Origin: Archaeoglobus sp. JdFR-27
GTDB taxonomy: Archaea > Halobacteriota > Archaeoglobi > Archaeoglobales > Archaeoglobaceae
Assembly: GCA_002011235.1 (NCBI GenBank)
Contig: MTMO01000044.1
Span: forward strand, 79,025-126,224
DNA: 47,200 nucleotides
Direction: 5' to 3'
Part shown: piece after piece, positions 1 to 10,608 of the stretch
Layout: each line of letters starts with the position of its first letter
Position numbering within the stretch: the first letter of the stretch is position 1
The notes under the pieces: model-generated
What the model was told of the DNA's origin: nothing
Seen by the model: the letters and a program-made list of their open reading frames with translations, nothing else
Database searches by the model: none
Translations under genes and position numbers: made by a program

Positions 1-623
1 AGATCTTCTTTTGAATCGGAAATGAAATCAATGACGCCAGCTTTATACGCCTCCCTGGCTGTGAGGCTCAGACTTTCAGTCACAAACTTCTCAATTATAT
101 CAACTGGCCTTCCCCTTTTCTCGGCAATGCTTCTTGCATAGCTGGCGATGTAGTTTATGGTTTTGTTCTCAACCATAGTTCCGGTAATTCCCATTCCAAC
201 AGGCGTTGCTGCTCCAGTAGAAGTTCCATTGGACATCGCTGCTATATGGCCGGAAATGAGTATGAATGAGCCTGCAGAAGCAGAAAATGCACCTTGTGGG
301 TGAACATAGGTTATAACAGGAATTTCACTGTTGAGAATGAGCGAAACGATTTTCTCCGTTGACGAGACGAGTCCACCAGGTGTGTCCAAGACAATAAGTA
401 TCGCTGTAGAATTTCTTTCTCTAGCCATCTCAAACGCCTTTTCAACGATAATTACGGTGCCTTCGTTTATCTCTCCGTTTATATCAACCTCCACTATCTC
501 AGCTCTAGCTGTGGATTGTGCAAGAAATAGGAAAATTGTGAGGGAAAATAAGATTGTAACCGTGACCGCGATGAGGACTGATTTGACATCAGTACTTTTA
601 ATCAGTTTCTTCATGTTCTTCAT
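1..623 (-). CDS. NfeD-type membrane serine protease (ClpP-class), N-terminal part
   Basis: The reading frame runs leftward off the window edge, so only about 207 N-terminal residues are present. Residues about 15-40 form a hydrophobic signal anchor ending in an Ala-rich cleavage-like site. The ClpP/crotonase-fold protease domain follows: LDTPGGLVSS near residue 80 is the oxyanion-side glycine motif, and GAFSASAG near 111-118 carries the presumed nucleophile Ser116. Family members (Pyrococcus 1510-N) are extracytoplasmic proteases that cut hydrophobic stretches of membrane proteins such as stomatin, usually encoded next to it; that partner would lie beyond the left edge. Start: ATG at 623, with a second in-frame ATG at 614; neither has a strong ribosome-binding site. 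Confident in family, not in exact substrate. Confidence 0.85.
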   Translation of the reverse strand, partial: MKNMKKLIKSTDVKSVLIAVTVTILFSLTIFLFLAQSTARAEIVEVDINGEINEGTVIIVEKAFEMARERNSTAILIVLDTPGGLVSSTEKIVSLILNSEIPVITYVHPQGAFSASAGSFILISGHIAAMSNGTSTGAATPVGMGITGTMVENKTINYIASYARSIAEKRGRPVDIIEKFVTESLSLTAREAYKAGVIDFISDSKED

Positions 624-711
624 GCTTCTTACTCAGTAAATACAGATATAAGGGTTTTTAGCTAGCAGCACCATAAACTTCATAAACCAAAAGCATAAGA
701 ATACAACACGA

Positions 712-785
712 GGGCTCGTAGTCTAGCTGGTTATGACGTTGCCTTGACGAGGCAAAGGTCCCCGGTTCGAATCCGGGCGAGCCCA
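712..785 (+). tRNA. tRNA-Val (anticodon GAC)
   Basis: Acceptor arms GGGCTCG (712-718) and CGAGCCC (778-784) pair perfectly, with discriminator A at 785. The anticodon stem TTGCC/GGCAA encloses the seven-base loop TTGACGA, giving anticodon GAC (valine). The T arm CCCGG-TTCGAAT-CCGGG is canonical. No CCA is encoded and no intron is visible. It is followed at once by a T7 run. Confidence 0.97.
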
Positions 786-1061
786 TTCTTTTTTTAAAGT
801 ATAAATCGTAGCAGGTTTATTCATTTTAACGATCTCTATTATCCCCTCAATATCTCTTTCCAGTTTAGAGATCCTCCTTTCCTGACTCTGGAAATTTAAA
901 CTTTTAGCTTTATTTCCGATACAATGATTAAGAGAGCTGTACACACATATCTCAAATTTATATATCTGTCCCGTCTTTCCAACATTGTCAAGTGCCCTAG
1001 GGACTCTTATCATCAAATACTCCCTTGATCCTCTATTAATCTTTCCTGATCGATAAATCAT
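723..1061 (-). pseudogene. Possible int(N) fragment of an SSV-type integrase abutting tRNA-Val
   Basis: A 112-codon frame reads leftward into the antisense of the 3' part of tRNA-Val. The last ~20 residues (beginning WARPDSNRGPL) are simply antisense tRNA, a classic spurious translation, but the first ~90 residues are not. They contain a short beta-type stretch (REYLMIRVPRALDNVGKTG, then YKFEI) and a coiled-coil-like segment (ERRISKLERDIEGIIEIVK). Archaeal SSV-type integrases have this build: N-terminal domain, coiled coil, then codons made by the tRNA 3' half that serves as att site, so integration splits the gene and leaves int(N) reading into the tRNA. No int(C) or second tRNA copy is seen in the window, so this is at best a remnant. 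It could also be a chance frame. Confidence 0.42.
789..795 (+). terminator. T-tract terminator of tRNA-Val
   Basis: Seven consecutive T residues start three bases after the tRNA discriminator base, the usual form of an archaeal intrinsic terminator (no hairpin required). Confidence 0.7.
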
Positions 1062-1102
1062 AAAATCATAAAATTTAATAATTATAAAAATGAGATTCTA
1101 CC

Positions 1103-2650
1103 ATGATCAAGGAATTCGACTTTTTGTGGCAGTATCTTGACTACTGGGCAGAGGTTGATGGAAGCTACCCAGCTTTAAAATTCAAGGGCAATGAGATCAG
1201 CTACGGAAAGTTCAAGAATTTTGTTGATGGATTAGCTGCATCCCTTGTCAAACTTGGAGTAAAGAAAGGGGATAGAGTTGCAACCGTACTTCCAATGAGC
1301 CCAGAATATGCCTACACATTCGTAGCATGCTCCAAGGTGGGGGCAATTTGTGTGCCGATGGATGTGAGGTATAGGGCTACAGAACTCAGAGGATTTCTTG
1401 GCCATGCAAGGCCTAAAGTGGTAATAGCACTCGATAGCTTTCAAGAAAATGACATAAAATCCACTTTGGCTGAGATTAAAGCAGAAATTGGTGATCCGGA
1501 GGTCTTTTTCCTAAACTCAGAACCTTACTTTAAAGATCTTCTCAAGGAGGAGCCTTTAAAGGATTCTATTACCCAATCACCGGATGAGGACGTTCTGATA
1601 ATCTTTACGGGTGGTACAACGGGAGTGCCAAAAGCCACGCTGCTATCTCATAAAAACGTCATATCGATGGCTATCGTCGAGCTGAAGAGTATTTTGAGTT
1701 ATATAGGAAGGGAAGAAAGAATGAAGTCCCTCGTCCATCTACCTCCAAGTCATGTCGGTGGGACAACAGAACTTCTTTCCGTTGGATTGATTAATGGTTC
1801 TAAAATGGTCTTAATTGATCACTGGAGACCAGATATAGTCCTAAAAGAGCTTTCAGAAGAAAAGATACCATTTTTCGGTGGAGTGCCAACAATGTTTGCA
1901 TTGATCTTCTCAATAGCAAGTTCTAATTTAACCCTACCACCAGTTGAACTGCTTGTTACAGCAGGAGAGAAACTCAATCCTGAGCTTCTAAAACGGATGC
2001 TATCTTGGTGTGAAAAAATTGGCGTAGGCTATGGATCCACAGAAACCGCTGGTTTTGCCACCTTCTCAACTCCCAAAGACCCAGCAGAAAAATTTACCGA
2101 GGGATACGTAGGGGTGCCATTCAAGGGAGTTGAAATAAAGATAGTAAACGAGAAGGGCGAAGAAGTGGAAGAAGGGGTGGTTGGAGAGATACTCGTCAAA
2201 GGGCCAATGGTTAGCAAAGGATATTTTAATCAGCCTGAAGAAACGGAAAAAGGATTTTTGGATGGATTCTGGGTAAGCGGCGATCTTGGATACATGAAGG
2301 GAAACGAGCTGTACATCGTAGGAAGGAAAAAAGAAGTAATAAGGGTTGGCAGCTATACAGTCCTGCCTTCTGAAGTTGAGGAGGTTGCGATGAAGAACCC
2401 CAAGGTTGCAATTGCTGCAGCTTTTGGCATCCCTCACGAGATCTACGGAGAGGTTGTCTGGCTGGCAATCGTTCCAAAGCCCGGAGAGGGCGTGACTGAA
2501 GAGGAGATCATAGAGGCTTGCAAAAAAGAGCTTGCAGATTTCAAGATTCCGAAGAAAATACTGGTAAGGGAATCAATCCCCTTAACGAGACTCGGAAAAG
2601 CGGATAGGATTAAATTGAAAGAAATTATTCTGGGGGAGTTTTTCGAATGA
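1103..2650 (+). CDS. AMP-dependent acyl-CoA synthetase/ligase
   Basis: Class I adenylate-forming enzyme (515 aa), expected to activate a fatty or other carboxylic acid with ATP and CoA via an acyl-adenylate. The ATP-binding P-loop motif reads FTGGTTGVPKATLLSH near residues 168-183, the A5 motif is YGSTET near 311, the A7 motif is SGDLG near 393, and the hinge region GRKKEVIRVGSYTVLPSEVEE near 407 precedes the C-terminal lid. The catalytic lysine of A10 is probably in LGKADRIK near the C-terminus. Length is normal for fatty acyl-CoA ligases. It is convergent with, and overlaps by 26 bases, a MaoC hydratase gene, which fits fatty acid degradation. AT-rich promoter-like DNA lies directly upstream. 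Substrate cannot be told from sequence alone. Confidence 0.92.
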   Translation: MIKEFDFLWQYLDYWAEVDGSYPALKFKGNEISYGKFKNFVDGLAASLVKLGVKKGDRVATVLPMSPEYAYTFVACSKVGAICVPMDVRYRATELRGFLGHARPKVVIALDSFQENDIKSTLAEIKAEIGDPEVFFLNSEPYFKDLLKEEPLKDSITQSPDEDVLIIFTGGTTGVPKATLLSHKNVISMAIVELKSILSYIGREERMKSLVHLPPSHVGGTTELLSVGLINGSKMVLIDHWRPDIVLKELSEEKIPFFGGVPTMFALIFSIASSNLTLPPVELLVTAGEKLNPELLKRMLSWCEKIGVGYGSTETAGFATFSTPKDPAEKFTEGYVGVPFKGVEIKIVNEKGEEVEEGVVGEILVKGPMVSKGYFNQPEETEKGFLDGFWVSGDLGYMKGNELYIVGRKKEVIRVGSYTVLPSEVEEVAMKNPKVAIAAAFGIPHEIYGEVVWLAIVPKPGEGVTEEEIIEACKKELADFKIPKKILVRESIPLTRLGKADRIKLKEIILGEFFE

Positions 2651-3089
2651 GTGCAGAGTACTCAGCGATTAGAACTATCTCCTCCCTCTGATTTTTTACT
2701 TCCAAATGGTATGTAACGATCCCTAGATCTCCGCCTTTATCTCTCTTATCCGCAACTTTTGCCACAGCTTTTACCGTGTCCCCTATGAAAACCGGTCGCA
2801 AGAATCTTACATCCTTGAGTCCATAAAAAGCCACTACCGAGCTTACATCGTATTTGGAGAGAATCACCTGATCTACCATTCCAAGAGCTATGGAGAGTAC
2901 GAGCATTCCTTGAGCTATTCTTTGCCCAAAGGGTGTTTTTTTGGCAAATTCAACGTCTGTGTGGAGGGGGAAGAAATCGGCGGTAAGATAGGCAAAAAGC
3001 CAGATATCAGATTCAACAATCGTTCTCGGAATTGACTCTATTCTATCTCCCACTTCAATCGACTCGAAATATATAGGTTCTCTAGGCAT
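2625..3089 (-). CDS. MaoC-like (R)-specific hydratase, hot-dog fold
   Basis: A 154-residue single hot-dog domain. The hydratase motif is visible: TADFFPLHTDVEFAKKTPFG followed by QRIAQGML, with Asp and His in the D-x4-H arrangement used to hydrate enoyl-CoA. Family members hydrate trans-2-enoyl-CoA or act on related thioesters; oligomers are cytoplasmic. The tail-to-tail position with an acyl-CoA ligase suggests a shared role in acyl-CoA metabolism, although the two are transcribed toward each other. Start ATG at 3089 fits the usual N-terminus of the family (FESIEVGDRI). Confidence 0.9.
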   Translation of the reverse strand: MPREPIYFESIEVGDRIESIPRTIVESDIWLFAYLTADFFPLHTDVEFAKKTPFGQRIAQGMLVLSIALGMVDQVILSKYDVSSVVAFYGLKDVRFLRPVFIGDTVKAVAKVADKRDKGGDLGIVTYHLEVKNQREEIVLIAEYSALIRKTPPE

Positions 3090-3213
3090 AAAACAAGTAT
3101 TCTGGAATGATAAAAAACTTTAGGCAACGAATTTGAGGTGATGAAGTCTTAGATTGATTGAAATGGATTGAGCATAAGATCCCCAAAGCAAAATGTTAAA
3201 GGTCAAAATTTAA

Positions 3214-4149
3214 GTGGTTATCCAACCATTAGATACAATGGCCAGCGAAAAAGCAGACATCCTAAAACCATACGGTGAGCTCGATGTTCTTGGCCTTTAT
3301 AGCGAGGTTGCTCCCTATTTGGAAGCTTTCTTAAAGGGGAGAGAGATAGCATCTAAAACCTGGGTACCTAAGGCAAAGGTGCCATACTTCCTTAATAGAG
3401 CTGGAAAGCTTGGGGAACTTTGGATAGAGGATTTCAATCACATTGATAATGAATTTTTACAGTCAAGGGCGAATCGCCACCTCTCAGAAGTAAAAAACCA
3501 GTTAAACGAAAGACAAATTTTGCTGTGGAGGTATTTCGTGCCAAGAAAGTACTCCGAGTTTTTTTACGCAACAAATGGTAAAGGAGAAGGCAAACTGATT
3601 GACAGGATCTTCATCGACATTGACAGAACGAACCTGCCGCCCGACAAATCTCTTGAGGTTACAAGGCTCCTGCTTGAAGAAATGGAGAGGCAGAGGGAAG
3701 ATTATGAGGATTTTGAACTGGTTGAATCCATAGCCGTTTACTGGAGTGGTTCGAGTTTTCACGTTTACTGCTTTCTTTCTCGACCTCAGCCTCCAAAATT
3801 CTATGAGGAAAAGCTCCAATTTCATTCTGGAAGGGTGCTTTTTGAGTCATGGACCGATATGTGGGTGAGAAAAATCAGGCAGAAGGTTAGCTTCAAGATT
3901 ACCGGAGGACACGAGAAAAGAGACAATTACATTGTTATAGATCCTTCTCAGACTCCAAGCGGGAAGTTGGCGAGGGTTCCTTTGGGTTGTCTGCATATAA
4001 GGAACTTTGAAATTGATGGAATTAGCATCCCATTAAGCGAGAACATAATTTACGATGATGACATTGTCGAATGGCTCAAAAACTTGACTTTAGAGTACGT
4101 CGTAAAGAATGCTGAAAGCCTGTCGAAGCATTTGTGGAGTTTTAAATAG
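3214..4149 (+). CDS. Stand-alone archaeo-eukaryotic primase (AEP) superfamily protein
   Basis: Shows the AEP polymerase core: metal-binding DxD in RIFIDIDRTN (Asp135, Asp137), the nucleotide-binding S-x-H motif in SGSSFHVY (His183), and a third acidic residue in YIVIDPSQ (Asp243), followed by KLARVPLGCLH, equivalent to the RLPGSLH-like segment of PriS and LigD polymerase domains. At 311 aa it is about the size of PriS, but the N-terminal ~100 residues lack the usual PriS zinc-binding cysteines, so it is more likely an AEP paralogue for repair, lesion bypass or NHEJ-like gap filling than the replicative primase. The start is uncertain: GTG at 3214 with AAAGGT about 10 bases upstream, or in-frame ATG at 3238. 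Convergent with the RFC-large gene. Confidence 0.72.
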   Translation: MVIQPLDTMASEKADILKPYGELDVLGLYSEVAPYLEAFLKGREIASKTWVPKAKVPYFLNRAGKLGELWIEDFNHIDNEFLQSRANRHLSEVKNQLNERQILLWRYFVPRKYSEFFYATNGKGEGKLIDRIFIDIDRTNLPPDKSLEVTRLLLEEMERQREDYEDFELVESIAVYWSGSSFHVYCFLSRPQPPKFYEEKLQFHSGRVLFESWTDMWVRKIRQKVSFKITGGHEKRDNYIVIDPSQTPSGKLARVPLGCLHIRNFEIDGISIPLSENIIYDDDIVEWLKNLTLEYVVKNAESLSKHLWSFK

Positions 4150-4345
4150 CCCGTTAGCATTCCATTAATACGGCAGTATATATAAAAGAAAAAAGGTGGA
4201 AAGAAAAAGATTAAGAAAAGATTTGAAAGGAGAAAGAAAGTAATCAAATGATCTATAAAACTATAACCCTATTTTCTGTCCAATCTAAGGTGTTTCAATA
4301 GTTCCTAACATATCTTAAAAATCGATATAATAACGAAGGATCAAG

Positions 4346-5815
4346 CTATTCTGGACTGAAGAAAGTATCCAGAGTTGGTGTTTTTGTCTTCACTTTTTTC
4401 CCCTTTTCTATTTCTTTTTTCCGTTCTTCCTTCAGTTCTTCTTCAAAATCTTCTTTTATATCTTCTACACCCTCAACCCTTGATTCCAAACTCACTTCTA
4501 AAGCCTCATAACCAGAAAGAAAACTCTCATCAACCCTGTGCAGATTTTTCTCCTCGATGTAATGCCAAATCCTCTCAGCCTTTTTCTCATCTCCAGTTAT
4601 AAACTCTATATCTTCCTCGTCGAATTCATAAAATGCAGCAATTTTTGCTGCTTTCTCAATTTCAAGATCGATGATCAAACTCCTTATAAGATAGTACATC
4701 TCCGTGTATGCTTTCTTTGAGGAGAGATGGGAATATTTCCCAATCTTTCTCAGAACCTTCTTGAGCTTCTCTCTTTTCGATCTTGTGTAGACATACCTCT
4801 GCCACATCGCTGGAACCTTATATCTTGTGAATCCCCTTTTCTCCTCCTTCTTTGCCTGCTGAACTCCAACAGTCATAAGATAACCAGCATATTTCCATAG
4901 CCGATAGAACTGTCTCCTCCTCACCCTCCCCAAGAAGATATCGGCCCTCGAAAGCACAAGCGAGGCTTTCAGGAGATCATTTCTCCCATACTCTAAAGGG
5001 AGATTCTCACTAACCCACCAGATGACGTTATCGGGGGTTTCATCCAACAGCATTGTCATCGAATAAACTTCCGGATCAAAGCTCTTGAAGACCTTCTGTA
5101 TAACCTTGAAGATGTCCGTTTGCTGGGTTCTGATCGTGGTGGCCACATCCTCTACTGTAAGCCTCTCCTTTCCTTCAGCCGCCGCCTGAAGATCGTTTAT
5201 CGCAGCTCTAAGATCGCCAGTACTATTCTTTGCTATCAGAACCAAAGCATCGTTTTCAGCCCTTATTCCCTCAAGTTTGCAGATGCGTTGAAGAACCTTC
5301 ACTATCGACCTGTAATCGACCCTTCTGAAGTTGATAACTTTACAGTGGTTTCTGAGATCTTTCGACAGGGCGAAGGGATCGTTTGCTATGAGAATCATTG
5401 GCTGAAGGGGATTTTTTCTTATAATCTTCAAAAGTGCCCCCTCACCTCCTGCATCCTCCTTCTTGTGAAGGTTGTCAACCTCATCCAAGATTATTACCTT
5501 CCTCCTACCCTCTGCAGAACTCAAAAATTCCCCTTCATCACTTAAAGTCTCGTTGAAAACCCCCTCTCCAACGATTCTTGATATTACAGGCCAGCTTCTT
5601 TGATCGCTCGCATTGAGCTCGACAGTCTCCCACCCAAGGCTATTCGCAAGAGCCAAAGCGAGGCTCGTCTTTCCTGTTCCTGGAGGGCCAGCCAAAAGCA
5701 AAGGTTTGTGATGAGAATCCCACTCCCTTGCCCATTTCAGAATCTCATCGAGCAGCTTTTTTGATATCACAATCTCTTCAAGCTTTTTTGGCCTGTATTT
5801 CTCAACCCAGAGCAT
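4346..5815 (-). CDS. rfcL: Replication factor C large subunit
   Basis: Clamp-loader AAA+ ATPase (489 aa) that opens the PCNA ring with RFC small subunits. Walker A GPPGTGKT lies at residues 43-50 and Walker B VIILDEVDN at 107-115. After the collar region a long charged, coiled tail ends in TPTLDTFFS, a PCNA-interacting PIP box at the extreme C-terminus, typical of archaeal RfcL. Upstream on the minus strand a TATA-like ATATATTTT lies about 25 bases before the ATG and no Shine-Dalgarno is seen, so a leaderless mRNA is likely. No intein is present. Divergently transcribed from the methylthiotransferase gene. Confidence 0.96.
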   Translation of the reverse strand: MLWVEKYRPKKLEEIVISKKLLDEILKWAREWDSHHKPLLLAGPPGTGKTSLALALANSLGWETVELNASDQRSWPVISRIVGEGVFNETLSDEGEFLSSAEGRRKVIILDEVDNLHKKEDAGGEGALLKIIRKNPLQPMILIANDPFALSKDLRNHCKVINFRRVDYRSIVKVLQRICKLEGIRAENDALVLIAKNSTGDLRAAINDLQAAAEGKERLTVEDVATTIRTQQTDIFKVIQKVFKSFDPEVYSMTMLLDETPDNVIWWVSENLPLEYGRNDLLKASLVLSRADIFLGRVRRRQFYRLWKYAGYLMTVGVQQAKKEEKRGFTRYKVPAMWQRYVYTRSKREKLKKVLRKIGKYSHLSSKKAYTEMYYLIRSLIIDLEIEKAAKIAAFYEFDEEDIEFITGDEKKAERIWHYIEEKNLHRVDESFLSGYEALEVSLESRVEGVEDIKEDFEEELKEERKKEIEKGKKVKTKTPTLDTFFSPE

Positions 5816-5954
5816 TCAAAAAAAGAACGCTGGGAAAATATATTACTTTATTGCTTTGCTTGTATGGGCAAGAGCATTATCTAAAATTCAAGTTCTGATT
5901 CCATTAACCAAGGTTTCAGTTACCTTTTTAATCAGCATTTGTTAATTTTAGACG

Positions 5955-8581
<2,627 letters not shown>

Positions 8582-8709
8582 TTAAATCTTACCATAATTC
8601 GCTATGGATTTTAATTTTTAACCACCAATTTTAAAACGACACTTTTTTCGAACCGAGAACAATAACTGACAACAATAAAACTTATCTATTTATTGTGATT
8701 AATTGAATT

Positions 8710-9963
8710 ATGGAAATTATGAAGTATAGCTACCGCCATCGGTGGATCATTTTCGGGATTCTTGCTGCGATATACTTCTTCGTTTACTTTCATCGCACAT
8801 CTTCGGCAGTTATTGCAAAGGAACTCATGGCGGAGTTTGCCGTTTCAGCTGTGGCTATCGGTTTGATGTCTTCCCTCTACTTCTACCCTTATGCAGTAAT
8901 GCAAATACCTGTAGGCACACTATCCGATACGCTTGGAACAAGGAAGACCGCCACCTTTTTCACATTCATAGCTTTTGTTGGAGCAACCCTTTTCGGTTTG
9001 TCTACTAATTTCTCTATGGCATTGGTGGCAAGGCTGCTCATGGGTATCGGAGTCTCTGGAGTCTACATCCCCACACTTAAAATCTTATCCCAGTGGTTCA
9101 GAGAGCAGGAATTTGCAAGCTTGACTGGCGTTTTGCTTGCGGTCGGCAATTTCGGGGCCATATCTTCAGCATATCCGCTTGCGATGATGGTCATATTCTT
9201 CGGCTGGAGGAATTCCTTTCTGGTGATAGGAGCGATAACTTTGATTCTCGCTATCCTCTGCTGGGTAATCGTGAGAGATTCTCCAGCTTCCGTTGGTCTG
9301 AAACCGATCGTGAAAGCTGAAACCGGGAAAGTAGATATCAAAAAGGGGATAAAAGATGTTTTAAAAAATAGATACTTCTGGCCCCTCGCAATATGGTTCT
9401 TCTTTGAATACGGTGGAATAATGGGCTATCAGGGATTGTGGGGAGGGCCATACTTGATAGAAGTCTACGGTCTTAACAAGGCAGAAGCTGGAGCGATCCT
9501 GATGATGGTTGGAATCGGAATGATGCTTGGTAGCCCAATCATAGGCTTTTTATCGGACAAGATACTCAGGGCGAGAAAGTGGACGCTGATAATATTCACA
9601 ATCATCTACTTCCTTACATGGATTCCCTTCGCCTTCGCAACCTCAGCTTTAAGCATTCCGATCCTCTATGCCCTTTCCTTCATCCTGGGTTTCTCAGGAG
9701 GCGTGCTAATCATAACCTTCACATCAACAAAAGAACTCTTTCCCTTGGCAATAACGGGAATAGCTACAAGCATGGTGAACATATTTCCGTTCATTGGAGG
9801 TGCAGTCTTCCAGACGATCATGGGGTATCTTATGGATATGGTTGGGAAGGTAGGAGCTGTGTATCCTCCTGAAGCTTATTCGATTGCTTTTAAGTTTTGC
9901 TTCGTCGCAGCCTTAATATCACTGATCTGCTCTTTGATTACTAAGGAGACGTATCCCCAGTAG
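8710..9963 (+). CDS. MFS transporter
   Basis: A 417-residue protein with about 12 hydrophobic membrane segments. The MFS loop 2-3 signature appears as GTLSDTLGTRKT after TM2 and again in the second half as GFLSDKILRARKW after TM8, and a basic central loop (VKAETGKVDIKKG) separates the two six-helix halves. Sequence style (YFHRTSSAVIAKEL at TM1) resembles the anion:cation symporter/hexose-phosphate group of archaeal MFS proteins, but the substrate is unknown. ATG 8710 is used; ATG 8719 is an alternative. It stands alone between divergent purA and the next gene. Confidence 0.9.
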   Translation: MEIMKYSYRHRWIIFGILAAIYFFVYFHRTSSAVIAKELMAEFAVSAVAIGLMSSLYFYPYAVMQIPVGTLSDTLGTRKTATFFTFIAFVGATLFGLSTNFSMALVARLLMGIGVSGVYIPTLKILSQWFREQEFASLTGVLLAVGNFGAISSAYPLAMMVIFFGWRNSFLVIGAITLILAILCWVIVRDSPASVGLKPIVKAETGKVDIKKGIKDVLKNRYFWPLAIWFFFEYGGIMGYQGLWGGPYLIEVYGLNKAEAGAILMMVGIGMMLGSPIIGFLSDKILRARKWTLIIFTIIYFLTWIPFAFATSALSIPILYALSFILGFSGGVLIITFTSTKELFPLAITGIATSMVNIFPFIGGAVFQTIMGYLMDMVGKVGAVYPPEAYSIAFKFCFVAALISLICSLITKETYPQ

Positions 9964-10073
9964 TTGTTACCGTTGTCATCGCAAATAATGAGATCTCGAT
10001 AGGACTCCAATAATGTGTGCAGACAACCCTGATAACAGAAATCTCTTTATTTTTTGGATTTCAACCAAACTTA

Positions 10074-10568
10074 ATGGAAAAACCAACCGAGACATCCGAT
10101 ATATCCGACAAGGTCACTCCCTATGTCGATAAGGCTGAGGTGAAAGAAAAAGTCAAAAAATTCCTACTTTCAAAGGGATATTCAGAAAATGAGGTTTTTG
10201 AAGATGTTGTTCTTGAGTTAAGGGATACCCTCGTCCTCATCGATTTGCTTGTGAAGGTAGAAGATAAGAACAAAATTCTAATCCTCTGCGACTCTCCAAG
10301 CGAAACTCTCACCCTTACATCCAGGCTTTCAACACTGATTTCAAAAATTCTTGATCCGCCAGCAAGAATTTCAGTTGCAACGAACTGGATGGAAAGCGAG
10401 GTAACCGATTTGCTTACTGGGAGGACGTTGTATGCTTTGGAAGCCATTCCTCCAAGAAATGAAATCAAAGAGATGCAAAATCCTTATTTTGACAGAAAAA
10501 ATGATGAGAAGATAAAAAAGGTTATTTCAGGTCTTTATTCAATGAAATGCCGAAAATGTGGGATTTAG
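10074..10568 (+). CDS. Small protein resembling the type I restriction HsdR N-terminal nuclease domain
   Basis: I choose ATG 10074 (164 aa) rather than an upstream GTG at 10017, because a TATA-like TTTATTTTTT lies about 25-30 bases upstream and the extra 19 residues look non-conserved. The body has the alpha/beta pattern of HSDR_N/PD-(D/E)XK domains: a helix with a GYSENEVF turn, Asp57 in LVLIDLLV, then KILILCDS where an E-x-K would normally stand. The catalytic Glu and Lys are therefore missing or moved and nuclease activity is doubtful. The C-terminus ends in CRKCGI. No other restriction-modification gene is nearby, so it is not a working R-M subunit. Function unknown. Confidence 0.55.
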   Translation: MEKPTETSDISDKVTPYVDKAEVKEKVKKFLLSKGYSENEVFEDVVLELRDTLVLIDLLVKVEDKNKILILCDSPSETLTLTSRLSTLISKILDPPARISVATNWMESEVTDLLTGRTLYALEAIPPRNEIKEMQNPYFDRKNDEKIKKVISGLYSMKCRKCGI

Positions 10569-10608
10569 ATTTAGATTTTAGTAAAATTCCATAAAAATTC
10601 CGGTAAAT

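Noticed and set aside
723-785. Protein-like antisense of tRNA-Val (ending in PDSNRGPLPRQGNVITS)
   Set aside because: This part is only the reverse complement of the tRNA, a known spurious translation. Only the residues beyond 785 were considered further.
3125-3175. Possible C/D box RNA around GTGATGA with later TTGA motifs
   Set aside because: The C box is good but the D and D' positions read TTGA and there is no C' box; no flanking stem or promoter was seen.
5120-5545. Plus-strand 141-codon frame inside rfcL
   Set aside because: It lies wholly antisense to a strongly conserved gene with no promoter or RBS; a shadow frame.
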